This document shows positions 1 to 10,176 of a stretch of 64,000 bases of DNA, piece after piece; the stretch's first letter is position 1; every line of letters begins with the position of its first letter. Source of the DNA: Ehretia macrophylla. Its lineage: Eukaryota > Streptophyta > Magnoliopsida > Boraginales > Ehretiaceae. The notes beneath the pieces were generated by a model. The model was not told the origin of the DNA and made no database searches. It was given only the letters and a program-made list of their open reading frames with translations. A program made the translations under genes and the position numbers. Where the stretch lies: the NCBI GenBank assembly GCA_037974665.1, contig CM075773.1:66756263-66820262 (forward strand), read 5' to 3'.

Positions 1-946
1 AATTATTGCACCTCACATTCTTAGTAGTTGTAGCACTACCTGACGAACTACTGGCCGATTGAGTAATTGAAGCACCTGGTTGTGGTTGGGTAAGAGTTGA
101 CCTAGCTTGACTCAAAGCTTGACTCTGAACTAAGTATAATCTCTGTGGTGTTTGTGACAACATTGGCCTCTTACTCATTTGACTCGGTCCCCCACGAGCG
201 TCCAATCTCCTCTTCTTAACTTGTGATGTCGAATCAACCATATCGGCATAAGAAGTGAAACGGTGGGATGCAAGAAAATCATGAATTTCAGGCCCTAGTC
301 CCCGAATAAAGTGTTTGATCCTTGCACTTTCTGTTTGGACCAACCCTAGCAAGTACTTGGACAGTTTGTTGAATCAAGCTTCGTACTGTACCACTGACAA
401 GCTTCCTTGCCTCACAGTTCAGAACTCTTCTTCCTTTCTTTCTCAAGCAACCTCCGATACATAGTTGCTTTTAAAGGACTCCACAAAGTTTGCCCACGTT
501 GTTGGGGTGCCATTTTGCTCCCAACATACCTTCTCGTTTCTCTACCATTTCGCCGCATCCTCTTCCAACAAGAAGGTTGCAAAGGCCACCTTCTTTTCAT
601 CATTGTAGTCCATGGCCGCATAAATCTTCTCCACCTTAGCAAGCCAAGCCTCTACTTTGTCACTGTCGGGCTTACCCAAGAACCTAGAAGGTCCATACCC
701 TAGGAAGCCTCTTAAGGTATCATCTCTATTACTTCGGTTGTTATTGTTGTTGTTGCCACTACCATTGTTATTATTATTTTTGTTGTTACCCGCACCTATA
801 TTCATGTTCGCTTGTTGTTCCATCACTCTACTCATACGATCTAACGCAATTGCCATCACATTGAACATGGCTATTCTGGGGTTGGCTGGGTCAATATTCT
901 CTGTTCCTTGTGCTCCGGCATTTGCACGAGTGTTACGACCTGCCAT
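1..946 (-). pseudogene. Ty3/gypsy gag (chromovirus, Tekay/Del-like), partial and broken
   Basis: The open part (542-946) begins MAGRNTRANAGAQ and carries an Asn-rich stretch, then a retrotrans_gag-type core (FLGKPDSDKVEAWLAKVEKI). Homologous gag sequence continues to the left edge of the window (WANFVESFKSNY, RIKHFIRGLGPEIHDFLA) but is interrupted by at least three stop codons, so no full Gag can be made. Pol would lie beyond the window. A primer-binding site and a 2.4-kb LTR lie immediately upstream on the same strand, as expected for the 5' end of such an element. The lineage is inferred from gag style and LTR length and is not proven. Confidence 0.8.
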
Positions 947-1278
947 CTATAGACATAGTACATGGACCATTCATGGTTATATAATACGAATGTATTATGA
1001 TATGAAATGAGTATACATGTCCTATAGTCACTTCTAATTTGAATGATTGTAGATAAATTAATATTGATACAATATAGAGTATGGTCATACTTAATCACAT
1101 AAACCTCACATTAACAAAAAACAAGTACCACATAAAAGTACACATTATTCGCACGTAGACACATAAGTCACCTTGTCATATAAGTAATTCAAAACATCTT
1201 TAAGTAATTCATCTTCCTATTTAGTGCATCCACCCACGGACCATATTTCTAAACCTAGACATTCGCTAACCTAAGCTA
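947..1278 (-). other. untranslated leader of the gypsy element
   Basis: Non-coding stretch between the primer-binding site and the gag ATG on the minus strand. It is AT-rich and no ORF of note is seen. Its length is normal for a gypsy leader. Confidence 0.6.
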
Positions 1279-1290
1279 GCTCTGATACCA
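1279..1290 (-). other. primer-binding site (tRNA-Met type)
   Basis: The minus strand reads TGGTATCAGAGC, the standard plant LTR-retrotransposon PBS complementary to the 3' end of initiator tRNA-Met. It lies 8 bases inside the LTR end at 1299. Confidence 0.9.
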
Positions 1291-1469
1291 CCTAAAGGTG
1301 TCACGCCCCGGCCCCGACCCCGACCCATTGCTAGAACAAGGCCGGAACATGACGTGAGCGAGATTGATAACCTATACAATCATTCAATCATAACTTGAGC
1401 ATTTATAAAATCCACAAGTAACTTCAAGAATGGTGCTCGATCAACAGCACTTTAACTTTCCTTAACCTA

Positions 1470-1473
<4 letters not shown>

Positions 1474-1512
<39 letters not shown>
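1474..1512. repeat. (TA)n microsatellite inside the LTR
   Basis: Uninterrupted TA dinucleotides for about 39 bp, a likely length-variable site. Confidence 0.95.
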
Positions 1513-1514
<2 letters not shown>

Positions 1515-2510
1515 AGGCCTAAATTCAACCTTTAGGCATGACACAACTATCAATGCCCCCTAGGCCTCAAAAGAATAGAGTAGTAACACGGTTACAATCC
1601 AACATCCCCAAGAATTATTACAAAACCCAAATCCAAAAGATTATTACAATACATGAAGTTATACAATATTAACATAGTTTAACATCAAGACTAGCATTAA
1701 TAGCAAGCAGGGTCATGGCAAGCAGAAGTCTGACTCGTCACACAAGTAAGTCTCGCCCTCAGCTTGAGTCCCTAGCTCAGGCTCGGCCTCACCTGAAAGA
1801 TTGTCATGAAAATGGATAAGCTACACTTAGCTCAACGAGGGTTAAAGGTCATGGGTGGTTTTTTTTTTTGCAAACATTTTTACATTTGGAAAGCCTTTCT
1901 TGAAAACATGATATGCATGAATGACAACTAAGTACAAGAATCAAATAACAAGTAGTAACACATAACTCTGCCCTCCGAGGTCCTCTAGGGTTCAAGCGAA
2001 GGTAGTTTTACCATTTATCAAAGAATACGGTTTTCTTTGAAGTTGTTGTAGACGGTCGGCCTTGATTCAGTCCTCATTTTTTTTTTTCCCAACTCCAAAT
2101 ATTAAGTGATATATGGATAATCACCAGGGACCATGGTAGTCGAAACCGACTGGTAGCTCGATGCTACCCAGTGGAAACAAACGCCACCATGCCCATATCA
2201 ATGGTTGCAACTGCCGCGCCAACAGTTATTGACATGGCAAACAAAATTTATGCATCAATCATAACAAAGGAAGACAACAAAGTAGGTTGCCTCCGTCACA
2301 TAAGCATGCATATAACGTTGAACATATTCCATCGTACAAACATATAAACAATTATAATATATTGCATGTATACTCATATAATCCTGTAGCATAACATGAA
2401 CCATGTACTTCTACCTCAATTAAGCTCATATTAACCTACATTTCGACCCCATATCATCATGCAATTGATAACAACTCAAAATAACACAAAATAAGCAAAA
2501 AAAGGACCAT

Positions 2511-2712
2511 CCAGTCTAGTACTCGGGCGACTATCCGGGTGACTGGAATCGCCCGACAGTAAATTGACAAAGGACCCGGGCTATTATTGGGTTGACTGGA
2601 TCCATCTGGGTGAGTATCAAGGCTAGTGTTCGGGTGACTCAGTCGCCCAGCAGTAGCCTTGACAACTGGTCCGGGCTAGAACCTGGGTGTGATTGGACTC
2701 GCCCGAATCCGA
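2511..2712. repeat. GC-rich degenerate tandem block with inverted modules inside the LTR
   Basis: Two roughly 100-bp units, each with CGGGYGACT modules followed by complementary TCGCCCG modules (for example around 2523-2560 and 2636-2650, then 2699-2706). The block stands out against the AT-rich LTR and can fold into hairpins. A comparable block exists in the Athila LTR at 60973-61207. Confidence 0.7.
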
Positions 2713-3249
2713 CAGCATAGTCACGAAATTCAAATTTTTCCAGCTTTTCTTGTTATTTTAACTTATTGGTTTTGCTTAGATTCATGTTTAACCACATTGT
2801 CAACCTAAAGCACTTGCTAAACAACATACTAAGCTCAAGAATCATACATCATTCTCCATGAATCAACCAATACTTCATAAAACATCCAAATTCCATCTAA
2901 GCCCTAATGTCCTTGATTTCTATTTTCATGCATTGTAAGCCAAACAAACCTTCTATCACAAGAGTACTATACCATTTAGCACCTATTATAATTCCTAAGC
3001 TCATTAACTTCTTCAAGGCACAAGTAAGATAAAACCCTAGTTCAATAAACCATAGTGCAAGCTTTCTCAACAACACATATATACACATAGATCAAGCTAG
3101 ATAAGGAATAAGAACTTCTAAACACACATAATATGTCCTTGGTAAAACCTTTAGAAAATATCCCTCACCTTAAACTTGAGTTTAGAAGCAATAGGAAACA
3201 AGAGAACACTTGAGACTAGTTGAGAGATGTAGAAAATAGCTTGGAAAAA

Positions 3250-3330
3250 GGTTGAAATTCTCTTCTTTCTTTTTCTTCTTCTTCTTCTCTTCTCTTTTCA
3301 AGCTTGTTGTGTGTGTGTGTGTTGGAAACG
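3250..3330. repeat. pyrimidine-rich and (TG)n low-complexity tract in the LTR
   Basis: A CTT/TC-rich run is followed by a short TG repeat. On the minus strand this is the GAA-rich segment often found near the transcribed start of chromovirus LTRs. A small ORF read through it is low complexity only. Confidence 0.7.
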
Positions 3331-3872
3331 TGTGGGTGTATGTGTTTGAGTGTATTTGTGTGTTTTGAGTAGTAGAAAATAGTATTTGGTAGGTGAGATA
3401 TTATCTTGACATGCCAAATGACCACTTTACCCTCCAACTAATACATGTATTGCTAGTTTGCCCTTCTTAGTTGAATTGTAACTAATGAATTATTAATCCT
3501 GACTTGCTAGAATATTTTTAACGTCTATGTCACATAAAATTCCTAAATGCATGAAAATGAACATTTTTTTTTAAATTTTTGCACGTAAAACAATAAAAAT
3601 ACACATTAAACAATGTTAATGCTTATTAATTGATGCTTATGCATATCAAATAATATGAATGCATTATAATTAGTGTAATTACGTATAGGCTCTCGTGTTG
3701 GATCTTACAAATCCCTACCCCTAAATATTAATATGTATTCCATCAATATAAGAGGTGTAATTTTCGTGATTTTTATTGTATCAATTTTTGCCTCTTGAAG
3801 AAAGCCATAGTTTTGAAAGCTATTCGATCTCGACAAAAGTTGCGATTTGTATTGCATCAATTTTTATTTTCT

Positions 3873-3876
<4 letters not shown>

Positions 3877-3929
<53 letters not shown>

Positions 3930-4100
3930 TATTGTATTGTATTACATTTTTTTGTATTGCATTGTAGTATGTATATATATGTATTGTATATTGTATTATA
4001 TTGTATTGTATATGTATGTATATATACATGTATTGTATTGTATTATATGTATGTATGTATAATATTGTGTATATTGTATTGTATGTATATTGTGTTTTCG
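3877..4100. repeat. (TA)25 microsatellite followed by an ATTGT/GTAT-rich satellite-like tract
   Basis: 3877-3926 is pure TA. From 3927 to about 4100 the sequence is built from irregular repeats of TATTG, TGTAT and GTAT. ORFs through it encode only Tyr/Ile runs and are not genes. Confidence 0.9.
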
Positions 4101-4117
4101 TATTTTATTGTATTGCA

Positions 4118-4206
4118 TCAATTTGGGAGATTTGGGGGATTTGGGGGTAGCAATTAGGGTTAGGGATTTGGGGGGTAGCGATTAGGGTTTGGAAATTGGG
4201 TGTTTG
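4118..4206 (+). repeat. degenerate telomere-like G-rich repeat
   Basis: Irregular units such as ATTTGGGGG, TTAGGGTTAGGG and ATTAGGGTTTGG resemble the plant telomere unit TTTAGGG. They are imperfect and short, so this is interstitial repeat DNA and not a telomere. Confidence 0.5.
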
Positions 4207-4529
4207 GGTTAAATGGGAGAGTAATCGAAAGGGGTAAGTCTGATGTAAATGTTTTTTTATGCGTTGACAATTTGGCCCTTCAAAAAAGCTATCACGTGTG
4301 TTGTACATGCCTAAAACATTAGAAAAATAATGGAAAGACCAATGGTGACACAAAAGATAATGATAATGAACTAACCTAAGACTATTTTGAAAATAAAGGA
4401 CAAAATAGACAAAACTAGAAAAGATAAGAGACTCATGATGGTATAAACCCATTTGTTTTTTACGATTTAGCTTTTGAGCATCTAACAAGAACTTCATTTA
4501 CAAACTCTCAATTTTACATTTCTATAATT

Positions 4530-5095
4530 ATATGTTTCCCTTTTGGTTAAACTGAAAGTTGAAGTGCTTGGTGGAAAAAATTTGTTTGTCCTGCTTTTGA
4601 ACACTTAAAAATATTTTATGTGTTTAGAAGCTGAAACTAACATATTTGACTAATTTTTTAAACTGCTTTTAGATAAAACTAAAGTTAAAAAAAAAATATT
4701 AAAAATAAGACTCTAAGTCAAAGCTTTTTAAAAAGGCTTTTGCGAAACTGTTTTTACATTATGTAAAAAGCTTTTTTTTTTCCCTCTCAAATTCTCCTCC
4801 ATATTTTTAGAAAGCAATATTGCCCTAAAAATTTATGAGAGTCCACACATTTGGCGTTAAAGATTGTTCTTTTTGGTCATTTCATAGGCACCCATAACAC
4901 TTTAAAGCACTTATTTGATAATAGATATAACAGGTTTACTAAGAGTGAACAGTATTCCTGATATGACAAAATCAAACAGTTAACAAATTATGTTCAATAA
5001 CACTTCTGATAAAAAAACTCTATTGTTGAAAGTTTGACACCATAACTAAAATTCACAATTAGGCCAAACATACATTTACTTTTCTTAGGTATACG
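4530..5095. repeat. MITE-like AT-rich repeat, degenerate
   Basis: Parts of this stretch (GGCTTTTGCGAAACTG at about 4735, an 'AACACTTCTGATAAAAAAAC' segment near 5000, AATTAGGCCAAACAT near 5068) resemble the TTA-flanked MITE at 11959-12314. The ends are not clear. No gene is seen between 4210 and 5119. Confidence 0.4.
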
Positions 5096-5119
5096 TTTGA
5101 GACTTTTCTTTTTTCTTCT

Positions 5120-5354
5120 TATAAATGATGCAATGAGTAGAAAGTCTCAATATATTACTAATCACAACTCATACAGATTTTATAATACAATAATGGAGTA
5201 GACGATAACTCCAAGCCTAGCTACAGGCCTCATCTAGTTGTTACAAGAGATAAATAACTAATTCAGAAAATGAACAATATATTCACATAATAAAAGGCAG
5301 AACGATAAGTATGAGCCACGAACGATAAGCATGAGCTTTGCTTATGTCTAAACA
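5120..5354 (-). repeat. 3' LTR of copia A (235 bp)
   Basis: It aligns base for base with 11425-11662 apart from scattered substitutions and small indels, and ends CTAAACA on the plus strand. The outer edge is fixed by the CTTCT duplication. Confidence 0.93.
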
Positions 5355-5405
5355 TGCCCTCGCAAAATGGTAGTACCATCTGTAACACTATTCTTGAGCC
5401 GTAAA

Positions 5406-5622
5406 TCAGAGAACCGATTTGGGTAAGGGCTTTGTGAGTATGTCCGTAAGCTGATGAGAGGACAGAATATGAAAGACTTGAAGCGCACCATCCGCTACTT
5501 GTTCACGAACGAAATGATAATCTAGCGCTACATGTTTCATGCGAGAATGAAAGACCGGATTCTTATAGAAATAGGTGGCTCCTAAGTTGTCAAAGTACAC
5601 TGTTGGCAAAATTTTCAAGGTA
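5406..5622 (-). pseudogene. copia A RNase H, C-terminal part
   Basis: It encodes the copia RNase H tail with [25 protein letters not shown] and the pol C-terminal motif [11 protein letters not shown]. The N-terminal half lies at 7313-7628, on the far side of the nested element. A nearly full frame remains on each side, so the insertion is the main break here. Confidence 0.88.
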
Positions 5623-5627
5623 ATACC

Positions 5628-5851
5628 TGTAAGAAGTGATTTCCTCGTACCAATTCTGATATGCTCATTGATGTTTAAATATACGTACAATAACATTCAG
5701 TTACAATAGGAGATTACAACTGAAGACTATGAGCTTATCTATAACAAGTTTAAAAGAGTCTAAAAGCTAAAGGAGACTCCAGTAAACTATATGATAAAAG
5801 ATGTCTACAAAATTCAACTAAACAAACTATAATCTTCTGTTGGTCTTAACA
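5628..5851 (-). repeat. 3' LTR of the nested copia element
   Basis: 224 bp, TGTAAGAAG...GTCTTAACA on the plus strand, directly followed by the C-rich complement of a polypurine tract (ACCCCCTCG, 5851-5859). Confidence 0.93.
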
Positions 5852-5948
5852 CCCCCTCGTAAGCTGAGGGAGGAGTGACGACCTAAAGCTTGGCTCGTAG
5901 AGTGTCCAGACGAGGTCGGTGTAGTGGCTTTGTGAGAATATCCGTGAG

Positions 5949-6491
5949 CTAATCAGATGTAGCGACATATTGAATTTTGAAAGTACCATTGCTCACTTTT
6001 TCCCTCACGAAATGCATGTCGATCTCAATGTGCTTGCTTCGGTTATGAATCACTGGATTAGAGGCGTGGTAAATAGCACTGATGTTATCACAAAAAATCA
6101 TGGGAGTTGGAGTAACTAGAAAGCGAAGAATCTTCATAATCTCTATAACCCATAAGAGCTCAGAAGCAAGAGATGCAAGTACATGATATTCCGCTTCGGT
6201 ACTTGATTTTGAAATAGTTGGTTGTTTCTTAGAACTCCAACAAAGCAAGTTTCTGCCAATGCAAATAACCATTCCAATGGTGGAACGTCGCGTAGCTAGA
6301 CACCCAGTCCAATCGGCATCACTATACCTAGCTAACTGCAAAGTTGAAGTAGGAGTGCAACAAAGACCATGTTGTAGAGTCCCTTTTATATAGCAGAGAA
6401 CGTGCTTTGCGGCAGTGAGATGTAACGAGCGGGGCGAATGCATAAATTGGCAGATGGAATTGACAACGTAACAAATGTCTAGGCGCGTCAT
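5949..6491 (-). pseudogene. nested copia RNase H domain
   Basis: A 180-residue frame with copia RNase H motifs: YSDADWTGCLATRRS (first catalytic Asp region), SSKKQPTISKSSTEAEY (catalytic Glu) and FCDNISAIY (Asp). This half is well preserved. It is separated from the RT frame at 6512-7083 by a frameshift near 6500-6530, so the original single pol frame is broken. Confidence 0.9.
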
Positions 6492-6511
6492 AGTGAGATA
6501 CTGTAGTGCCC

Positions 6512-7083
6512 CTACAAGACGTCAAAAAATAGTTGGGCTTGCAATAAATCACCGTCATCAAGATGCAATTTGTCTCCAAACATTGGCGTGGAAATTGGCT
6601 TTGAACCATTGAGACCAAATTCACGAAGCAACTGGATAGAGTACTTTGTTTGAGTCAAAGTGAGACTCTGTTTTCCAACATGAACCTTCATTCCTAAAAA
6701 AAAATGCAGTGTGCCCAAATCCTTCATATCAAATGCATTAGAAAGCTCAGCAATAAAATGAGATATAAAAGATGATGAACTGCCCGTAATAATAATATCA
6801 TCCACGTATATTAAAAGAATAAGAACGTGGTCTATTGTATGTCGAACGAACAGTGATGCATCATGATGTGAATGAATAAAACCACAAGAGAGCAAAAAAT
6901 TGTTGAACTTTTGATACCAGGCACGTGGAGCCTGTTTCAACCCATAAAGAGACTTGTGCAACTTACATACAACGTTAGGATGAGAAGAGTCGACAAATCC
7001 TTGTGGCTGTTGCATATAGACCGTCCCAGATAAATCCCCATGTAGAAATGCATTCTTGACATCTAACTGGCGCAATTTCCAAT
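6512..7083 (-). pseudogene. nested copia reverse transcriptase, N-truncated
   Basis: It encodes the copia RT core from RQLDVKNAFLHGDLSGTVYM through SLYGLKQAPRAWYQKF to the catalytic LIYVDDIIITGSSSS and MKDLGTLHFFLGMKV. The YVDD active site is intact. The N-terminal fingers are missing because the coding sequence starts abruptly at the LTR edge (7083/7084). The C-terminus runs into a frameshift before RNase H. Confidence 0.9.
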
Positions 7084-7307
7084 TGTTAGAAGTGATTTTC
7101 TCGTACCAATTCTGATATGCTCATTGATGTTTAAATACACGTACAACAACATTCAGTTATAATAGGAGATTACAACTGAAGACTATGACCTTATCTATAA
7201 CAAGTTTAAAAGAGTCTGAAAGCTAAAGGAGACTCCAACAAACTATATGATAAAAGATATCTACAAAATTCAACTAAACAAACTGTAATATTCTATTGGT
7301 CTTAACA
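7084..7307 (-). repeat. 5' LTR of the nested copia element
   Basis: 224 bp, TGTTAGAAG...CTTAACA on the plus strand, followed by the ATACC duplication. No PBS is seen on its inner side. Confidence 0.93.
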
Positions 7308-7312
7308 ATACC

Positions 7313-7640
7313 AAGCTCCTACAACAAGTTGGAGACCTATAATTTCTGCAACTGTAGAGGCAACTGAGCGATATTTGGCCTCAATTGACGAGCGTGCAAC
7401 AGTTCGTTACTTCTTGGAGCACCATGAGATGGGGTTAGAACCAAGATACACTATGTAGGTAGTGGTAGAGATTAAATTATCCTTGTCACCTGCCCAATCA
7501 GCATCTGAAAAACCAGTGAACACAAGAGGCGAAAATTTTTTATAGAACAAACCATAGTGAATCGTGCGCTTGAGGTAGCGCATCAGTCTTTTAGCCGCAG
7601 TCCAATGTCTTTGTTGAAGAGCATGCATAAATTAAGCTAA
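7313..7640 (-). pseudogene. copia A RNase H, N-terminal part
   Basis: It contains [19 protein letters not shown], the catalytic region [16 protein letters not shown], and [10 protein letters not shown], all typical of copia RNase H. The frame is interrupted by the nested element at 7312. Confidence 0.9.
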
Positions 7641-8980
7641 TCTATTTACTGTAAAGGCAATATCAGGTCGAGTTAAGAGAAGATACTACAAGCCACCAAC
7701 AAGCTTCCTATAAGATTCACCATTTGCAAGAGGTGTGCCATCATTCAAACACAAGCGAGATGAGGCTGACATAGGAGTGGAGGATTCCTTCATGTTTGAA
7801 AGGTGATGCTGAACAAGCAGTTCATGAATATAGGAGTATTGAGAAAGAAATAAGCCTTGTGGCGTGGTGACAACCTCAATACCCAGAAAAAAGCTTAGAC
7901 TGCCAAAGTCTTTTACAGAGAAATGCTTTGAGAGAGCTGCAATAAACTAAGATACAAACTTGGGGCTATTACCTATAACAAGGAGATCATCCACATACAC
8001 TAGAAAATAGACAGTTAGTGTCTCAATCTGATAAATGAACAGAGATGTGTCAGACTGTGAGTTCTTGAATCCAAACTTGAGCAAAAGTTCCATTAATTCA
8101 TTGTACCAGACTCGTGGAGCTTGTTTTAAACCATATAGAGCCTTGTTTAGACAACATACATGATTAGGAAAATTAGAGTCGGTGAAGCCCGACAGTTGTG
8201 CCATATATATTTTCTTAAAAATACGTCCATGAATGAATGCATTATTCACGTCTAGCTGACTAACATGCCAACCATAACTCAGTGCAATAGACAAAATCAT
8301 ACAAATTGGTCTGCTTAACAACAGGACTAAACGTCTCATGATAATCAATCTCAGACTGTTGGTGAAACCCCTTAGCAACTAAACGAGCTTTTTGTCGAGC
8401 GGTTGATCCATTTGGATTTATCTTTATCCAAAAGACCCATTTGCAACCTATAAGATTTTGGGACGACGACGGAGGAACTAAATCCCAGAGCAGAATACTC
8501 ATCATCCATTGCTTTATTCCAGTTTGGATTGCGAAGGGCTTGGGATACATGAATGGGTTTTAACGATTGAGGCAGTGGGTGTTTTGTTATATTAAATGTG
8601 CGAACATAATCAACGAAGGACTTAGGTTTGTGTATGTTGTTTTGAGATCGTGACGTTCGAGGTCGCGACTGACTCTTATGAGGGATATGTGGAATATTAG
8701 ACGACGGGGATGGACTAGTGGTTGGACTCGAGGTCTGATTGGTAGGTTGTGCTACAGGGTTAGACTGATTAGGCGCAACAGGAGAATCTATGTGAGTGAG
8801 TAGGGGGACATTAGGGGAAGATGGGGACAGTGAGGAAGCAAATAAAAAATTAGACAAAGAAGGGTCATACCTTGGAGGCACCAATGAAACACGCGATGGA
8901 TCAGCAATAGGTGACAAGCTCCTTGTTGAACCATGGTCAACGAACCGAATATCTGGACTCACGTTGGATGGAACCACAAA
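7640..8980 (-). pseudogene. copia A reverse transcriptase and linker
   Basis: The RT is spread over two frames: 8260-8550 carries CKWVFWIKINPNGS and [20 protein letters not shown], and 7947-8378 carries QLDVNNAFIHGRIFKKIYM, ALYGLKQAPRVWYNELM and the intact catalytic YFLVYVDDLLVIGNS. The RT C-terminus continues towards 7640 with stops. 8552-8977 encodes the Pro/Ser-rich linker normally found between integrase and RT in copia Pol. At least two frameshifts are needed to read it through. Confidence 0.88.
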
Positions 8981-9088
8981 GAATGATGGCTAGAGAGCAA
9001 CGAGGAGAGTAGATTGGTTAGACTAACGTGCAATAGAATCGGCAAGAGAGATTTGGTCCCTATAGGCTAAGAATTGTTCCTCATTAAA

Positions 9089-9970
9089 CTAGACATGACG
9101 CGATATGAAAACCTTTTTGGTAACATGGTCTAGATACTTATACGCATGATGAATATTTGAAACGTCTATGAAGACATAAGGCCGGGACCGATGTTGTAGT
9201 TTATAGGTTGAGTAGGGACGGAGCCATGGATAGCATATACACCCAAATACACAGAGATTATCATATGTGGGTGGATGAAAATAGCAGTTCAAAATGAGTT
9301 TTGTATCGAAGAATTGCTGCTGGCATTCTATTAATAAGATATATAGTTGTGAGAAACGCATGGGACCAGTAGGATAAATGGAACGACGCTTTGTGGAGAA
9401 GAGTTAGACCAGTCTTAACAATGTGGCGATGTTAGCGTTCCGCTGAGCCAACATGCTCAGGTGTGTAAGGGGGTGAAATTAAATGTTGAACCCCATTTGT
9501 TTCAAGAAAAATTTCCAATCCTTTGTATTCAGTCCCACCATCGGAATAAATTGTGACTAAGGGTGTTTGAAAATTTTCTCAACCATGGCTTTAAACTTTA
9601 AAAATAGAGAGAAAACACTAGATTTGCGTGTCATATTATATAACTAGATGTACTTAGTAAAATGATAAACAAAAACCAAGTAATAACGAAATCCATCTAT
9701 TGAATCAATAGGGGAAGGCCCCCAAACATCTGTGTACACGAGATTAAAGGGACGACAACAAGAAAGAGTAGAAGCGCCAAAGGGCAACTTGTGACACTTA
9801 TTACATGAGCAAGATTTACAGGGAGAATTAACTACTTGTTTCTCAAGAATTGACAGCTTTTTATTTGTAATTAGATGGCTTAGGACCCTATGAGAGGGGT
9901 TCCCTAGTCTATGATGCCAGTTTATTGAGGAGGTTCGGATGCCAACACAAGCTTGTTTTGGTGATTCCAC
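9089..9970 (-). pseudogene. copia A integrase
   Basis: 9644-9970 carries the HHCC zinc region (NWHHRLGNPSHRVL ... CKSCSCNKCHKLPFG) and the first catalytic Asp in NLVYTDVWGPSP. 9089-9361 encodes the C-terminal part with CVFGCICYPWLRPY and VTKKVFISRHV. The stretch between, which should hold the remaining catalytic Asp and Glu, is full of stops and frameshifts. Not functional. Confidence 0.87.
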
Positions 9971-10176
9971 TAAATCATTAGTTTCCCAAGGCCACTAGTA
10001 CATGTCATTCCTGCTCCATCTGTTGATGAGAGGTGCCCCCGTGGCAATATGAAGGAAAGAATTCAATAGAGGTATTATTAGTTATGCAAAAACGAGATAC
10101 AAAAATTAAATTTTGACGTATTGAGGGAACACATAAAACATTTGTGAGACTAAAGGATTAAGACGGGGAAGAGAGA

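Larger units (their letters stand above)
1299..3709 (-). repeat. 5' LTR of a chromovirus-type gypsy element (2411 bp)
   Basis: On the plus strand it starts TGTCACGCC beside the PBS and ends GGATCTTACA, giving TGT...ACA ends. LTRs of 2-4 kb are typical of Tekay/Del elements. The U3 side (3400-3470) closely matches, in reverse complement, a second LTR at 63486-64000. It contains a (TA)n tract and a GC-rich palindromic repeat block, annotated separately. Its partner 3' LTR is outside the window. Confidence 0.85.
5628..7307 (-). mobile_element. nested copia element carrying only RT and RNase H
   Basis: 1680 bp with two 224-bp LTRs (5628-5851, 7084-7307), TGT...ACA ends and a perfect target-site duplication ATACC (5623-5627, 7308-7312). 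The polypurine tract is present beside the 3' LTR. Internal DNA directly after the 5' LTR is already RT coding sequence (RQLDVKNAFLHG), so PBS, leader, gag, protease, integrase and the RT N-terminus are missing. By eye the LTRs differ at 13 of 224 positions. It must depend on other elements, or have been deleted after insertion. Confidence 0.93.

Noticed and set aside
657-1010. 117-codon plus-strand ORF with Leu runs
   Set aside because: Antisense of the Asn-rich part of gag on the minus strand.
3776-4157. Three overlapping ORFs rich in Tyr and Ile
   Set aside because: They are direct translations of the (TA)n and ATTGT repeat tract and have no domain or codon signal.
4105-4497. 130-codon minus-strand ORF
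   Set aside because: It reads through the telomere-like repeat and AT-rich DNA; no recognisable domain and no gene context.
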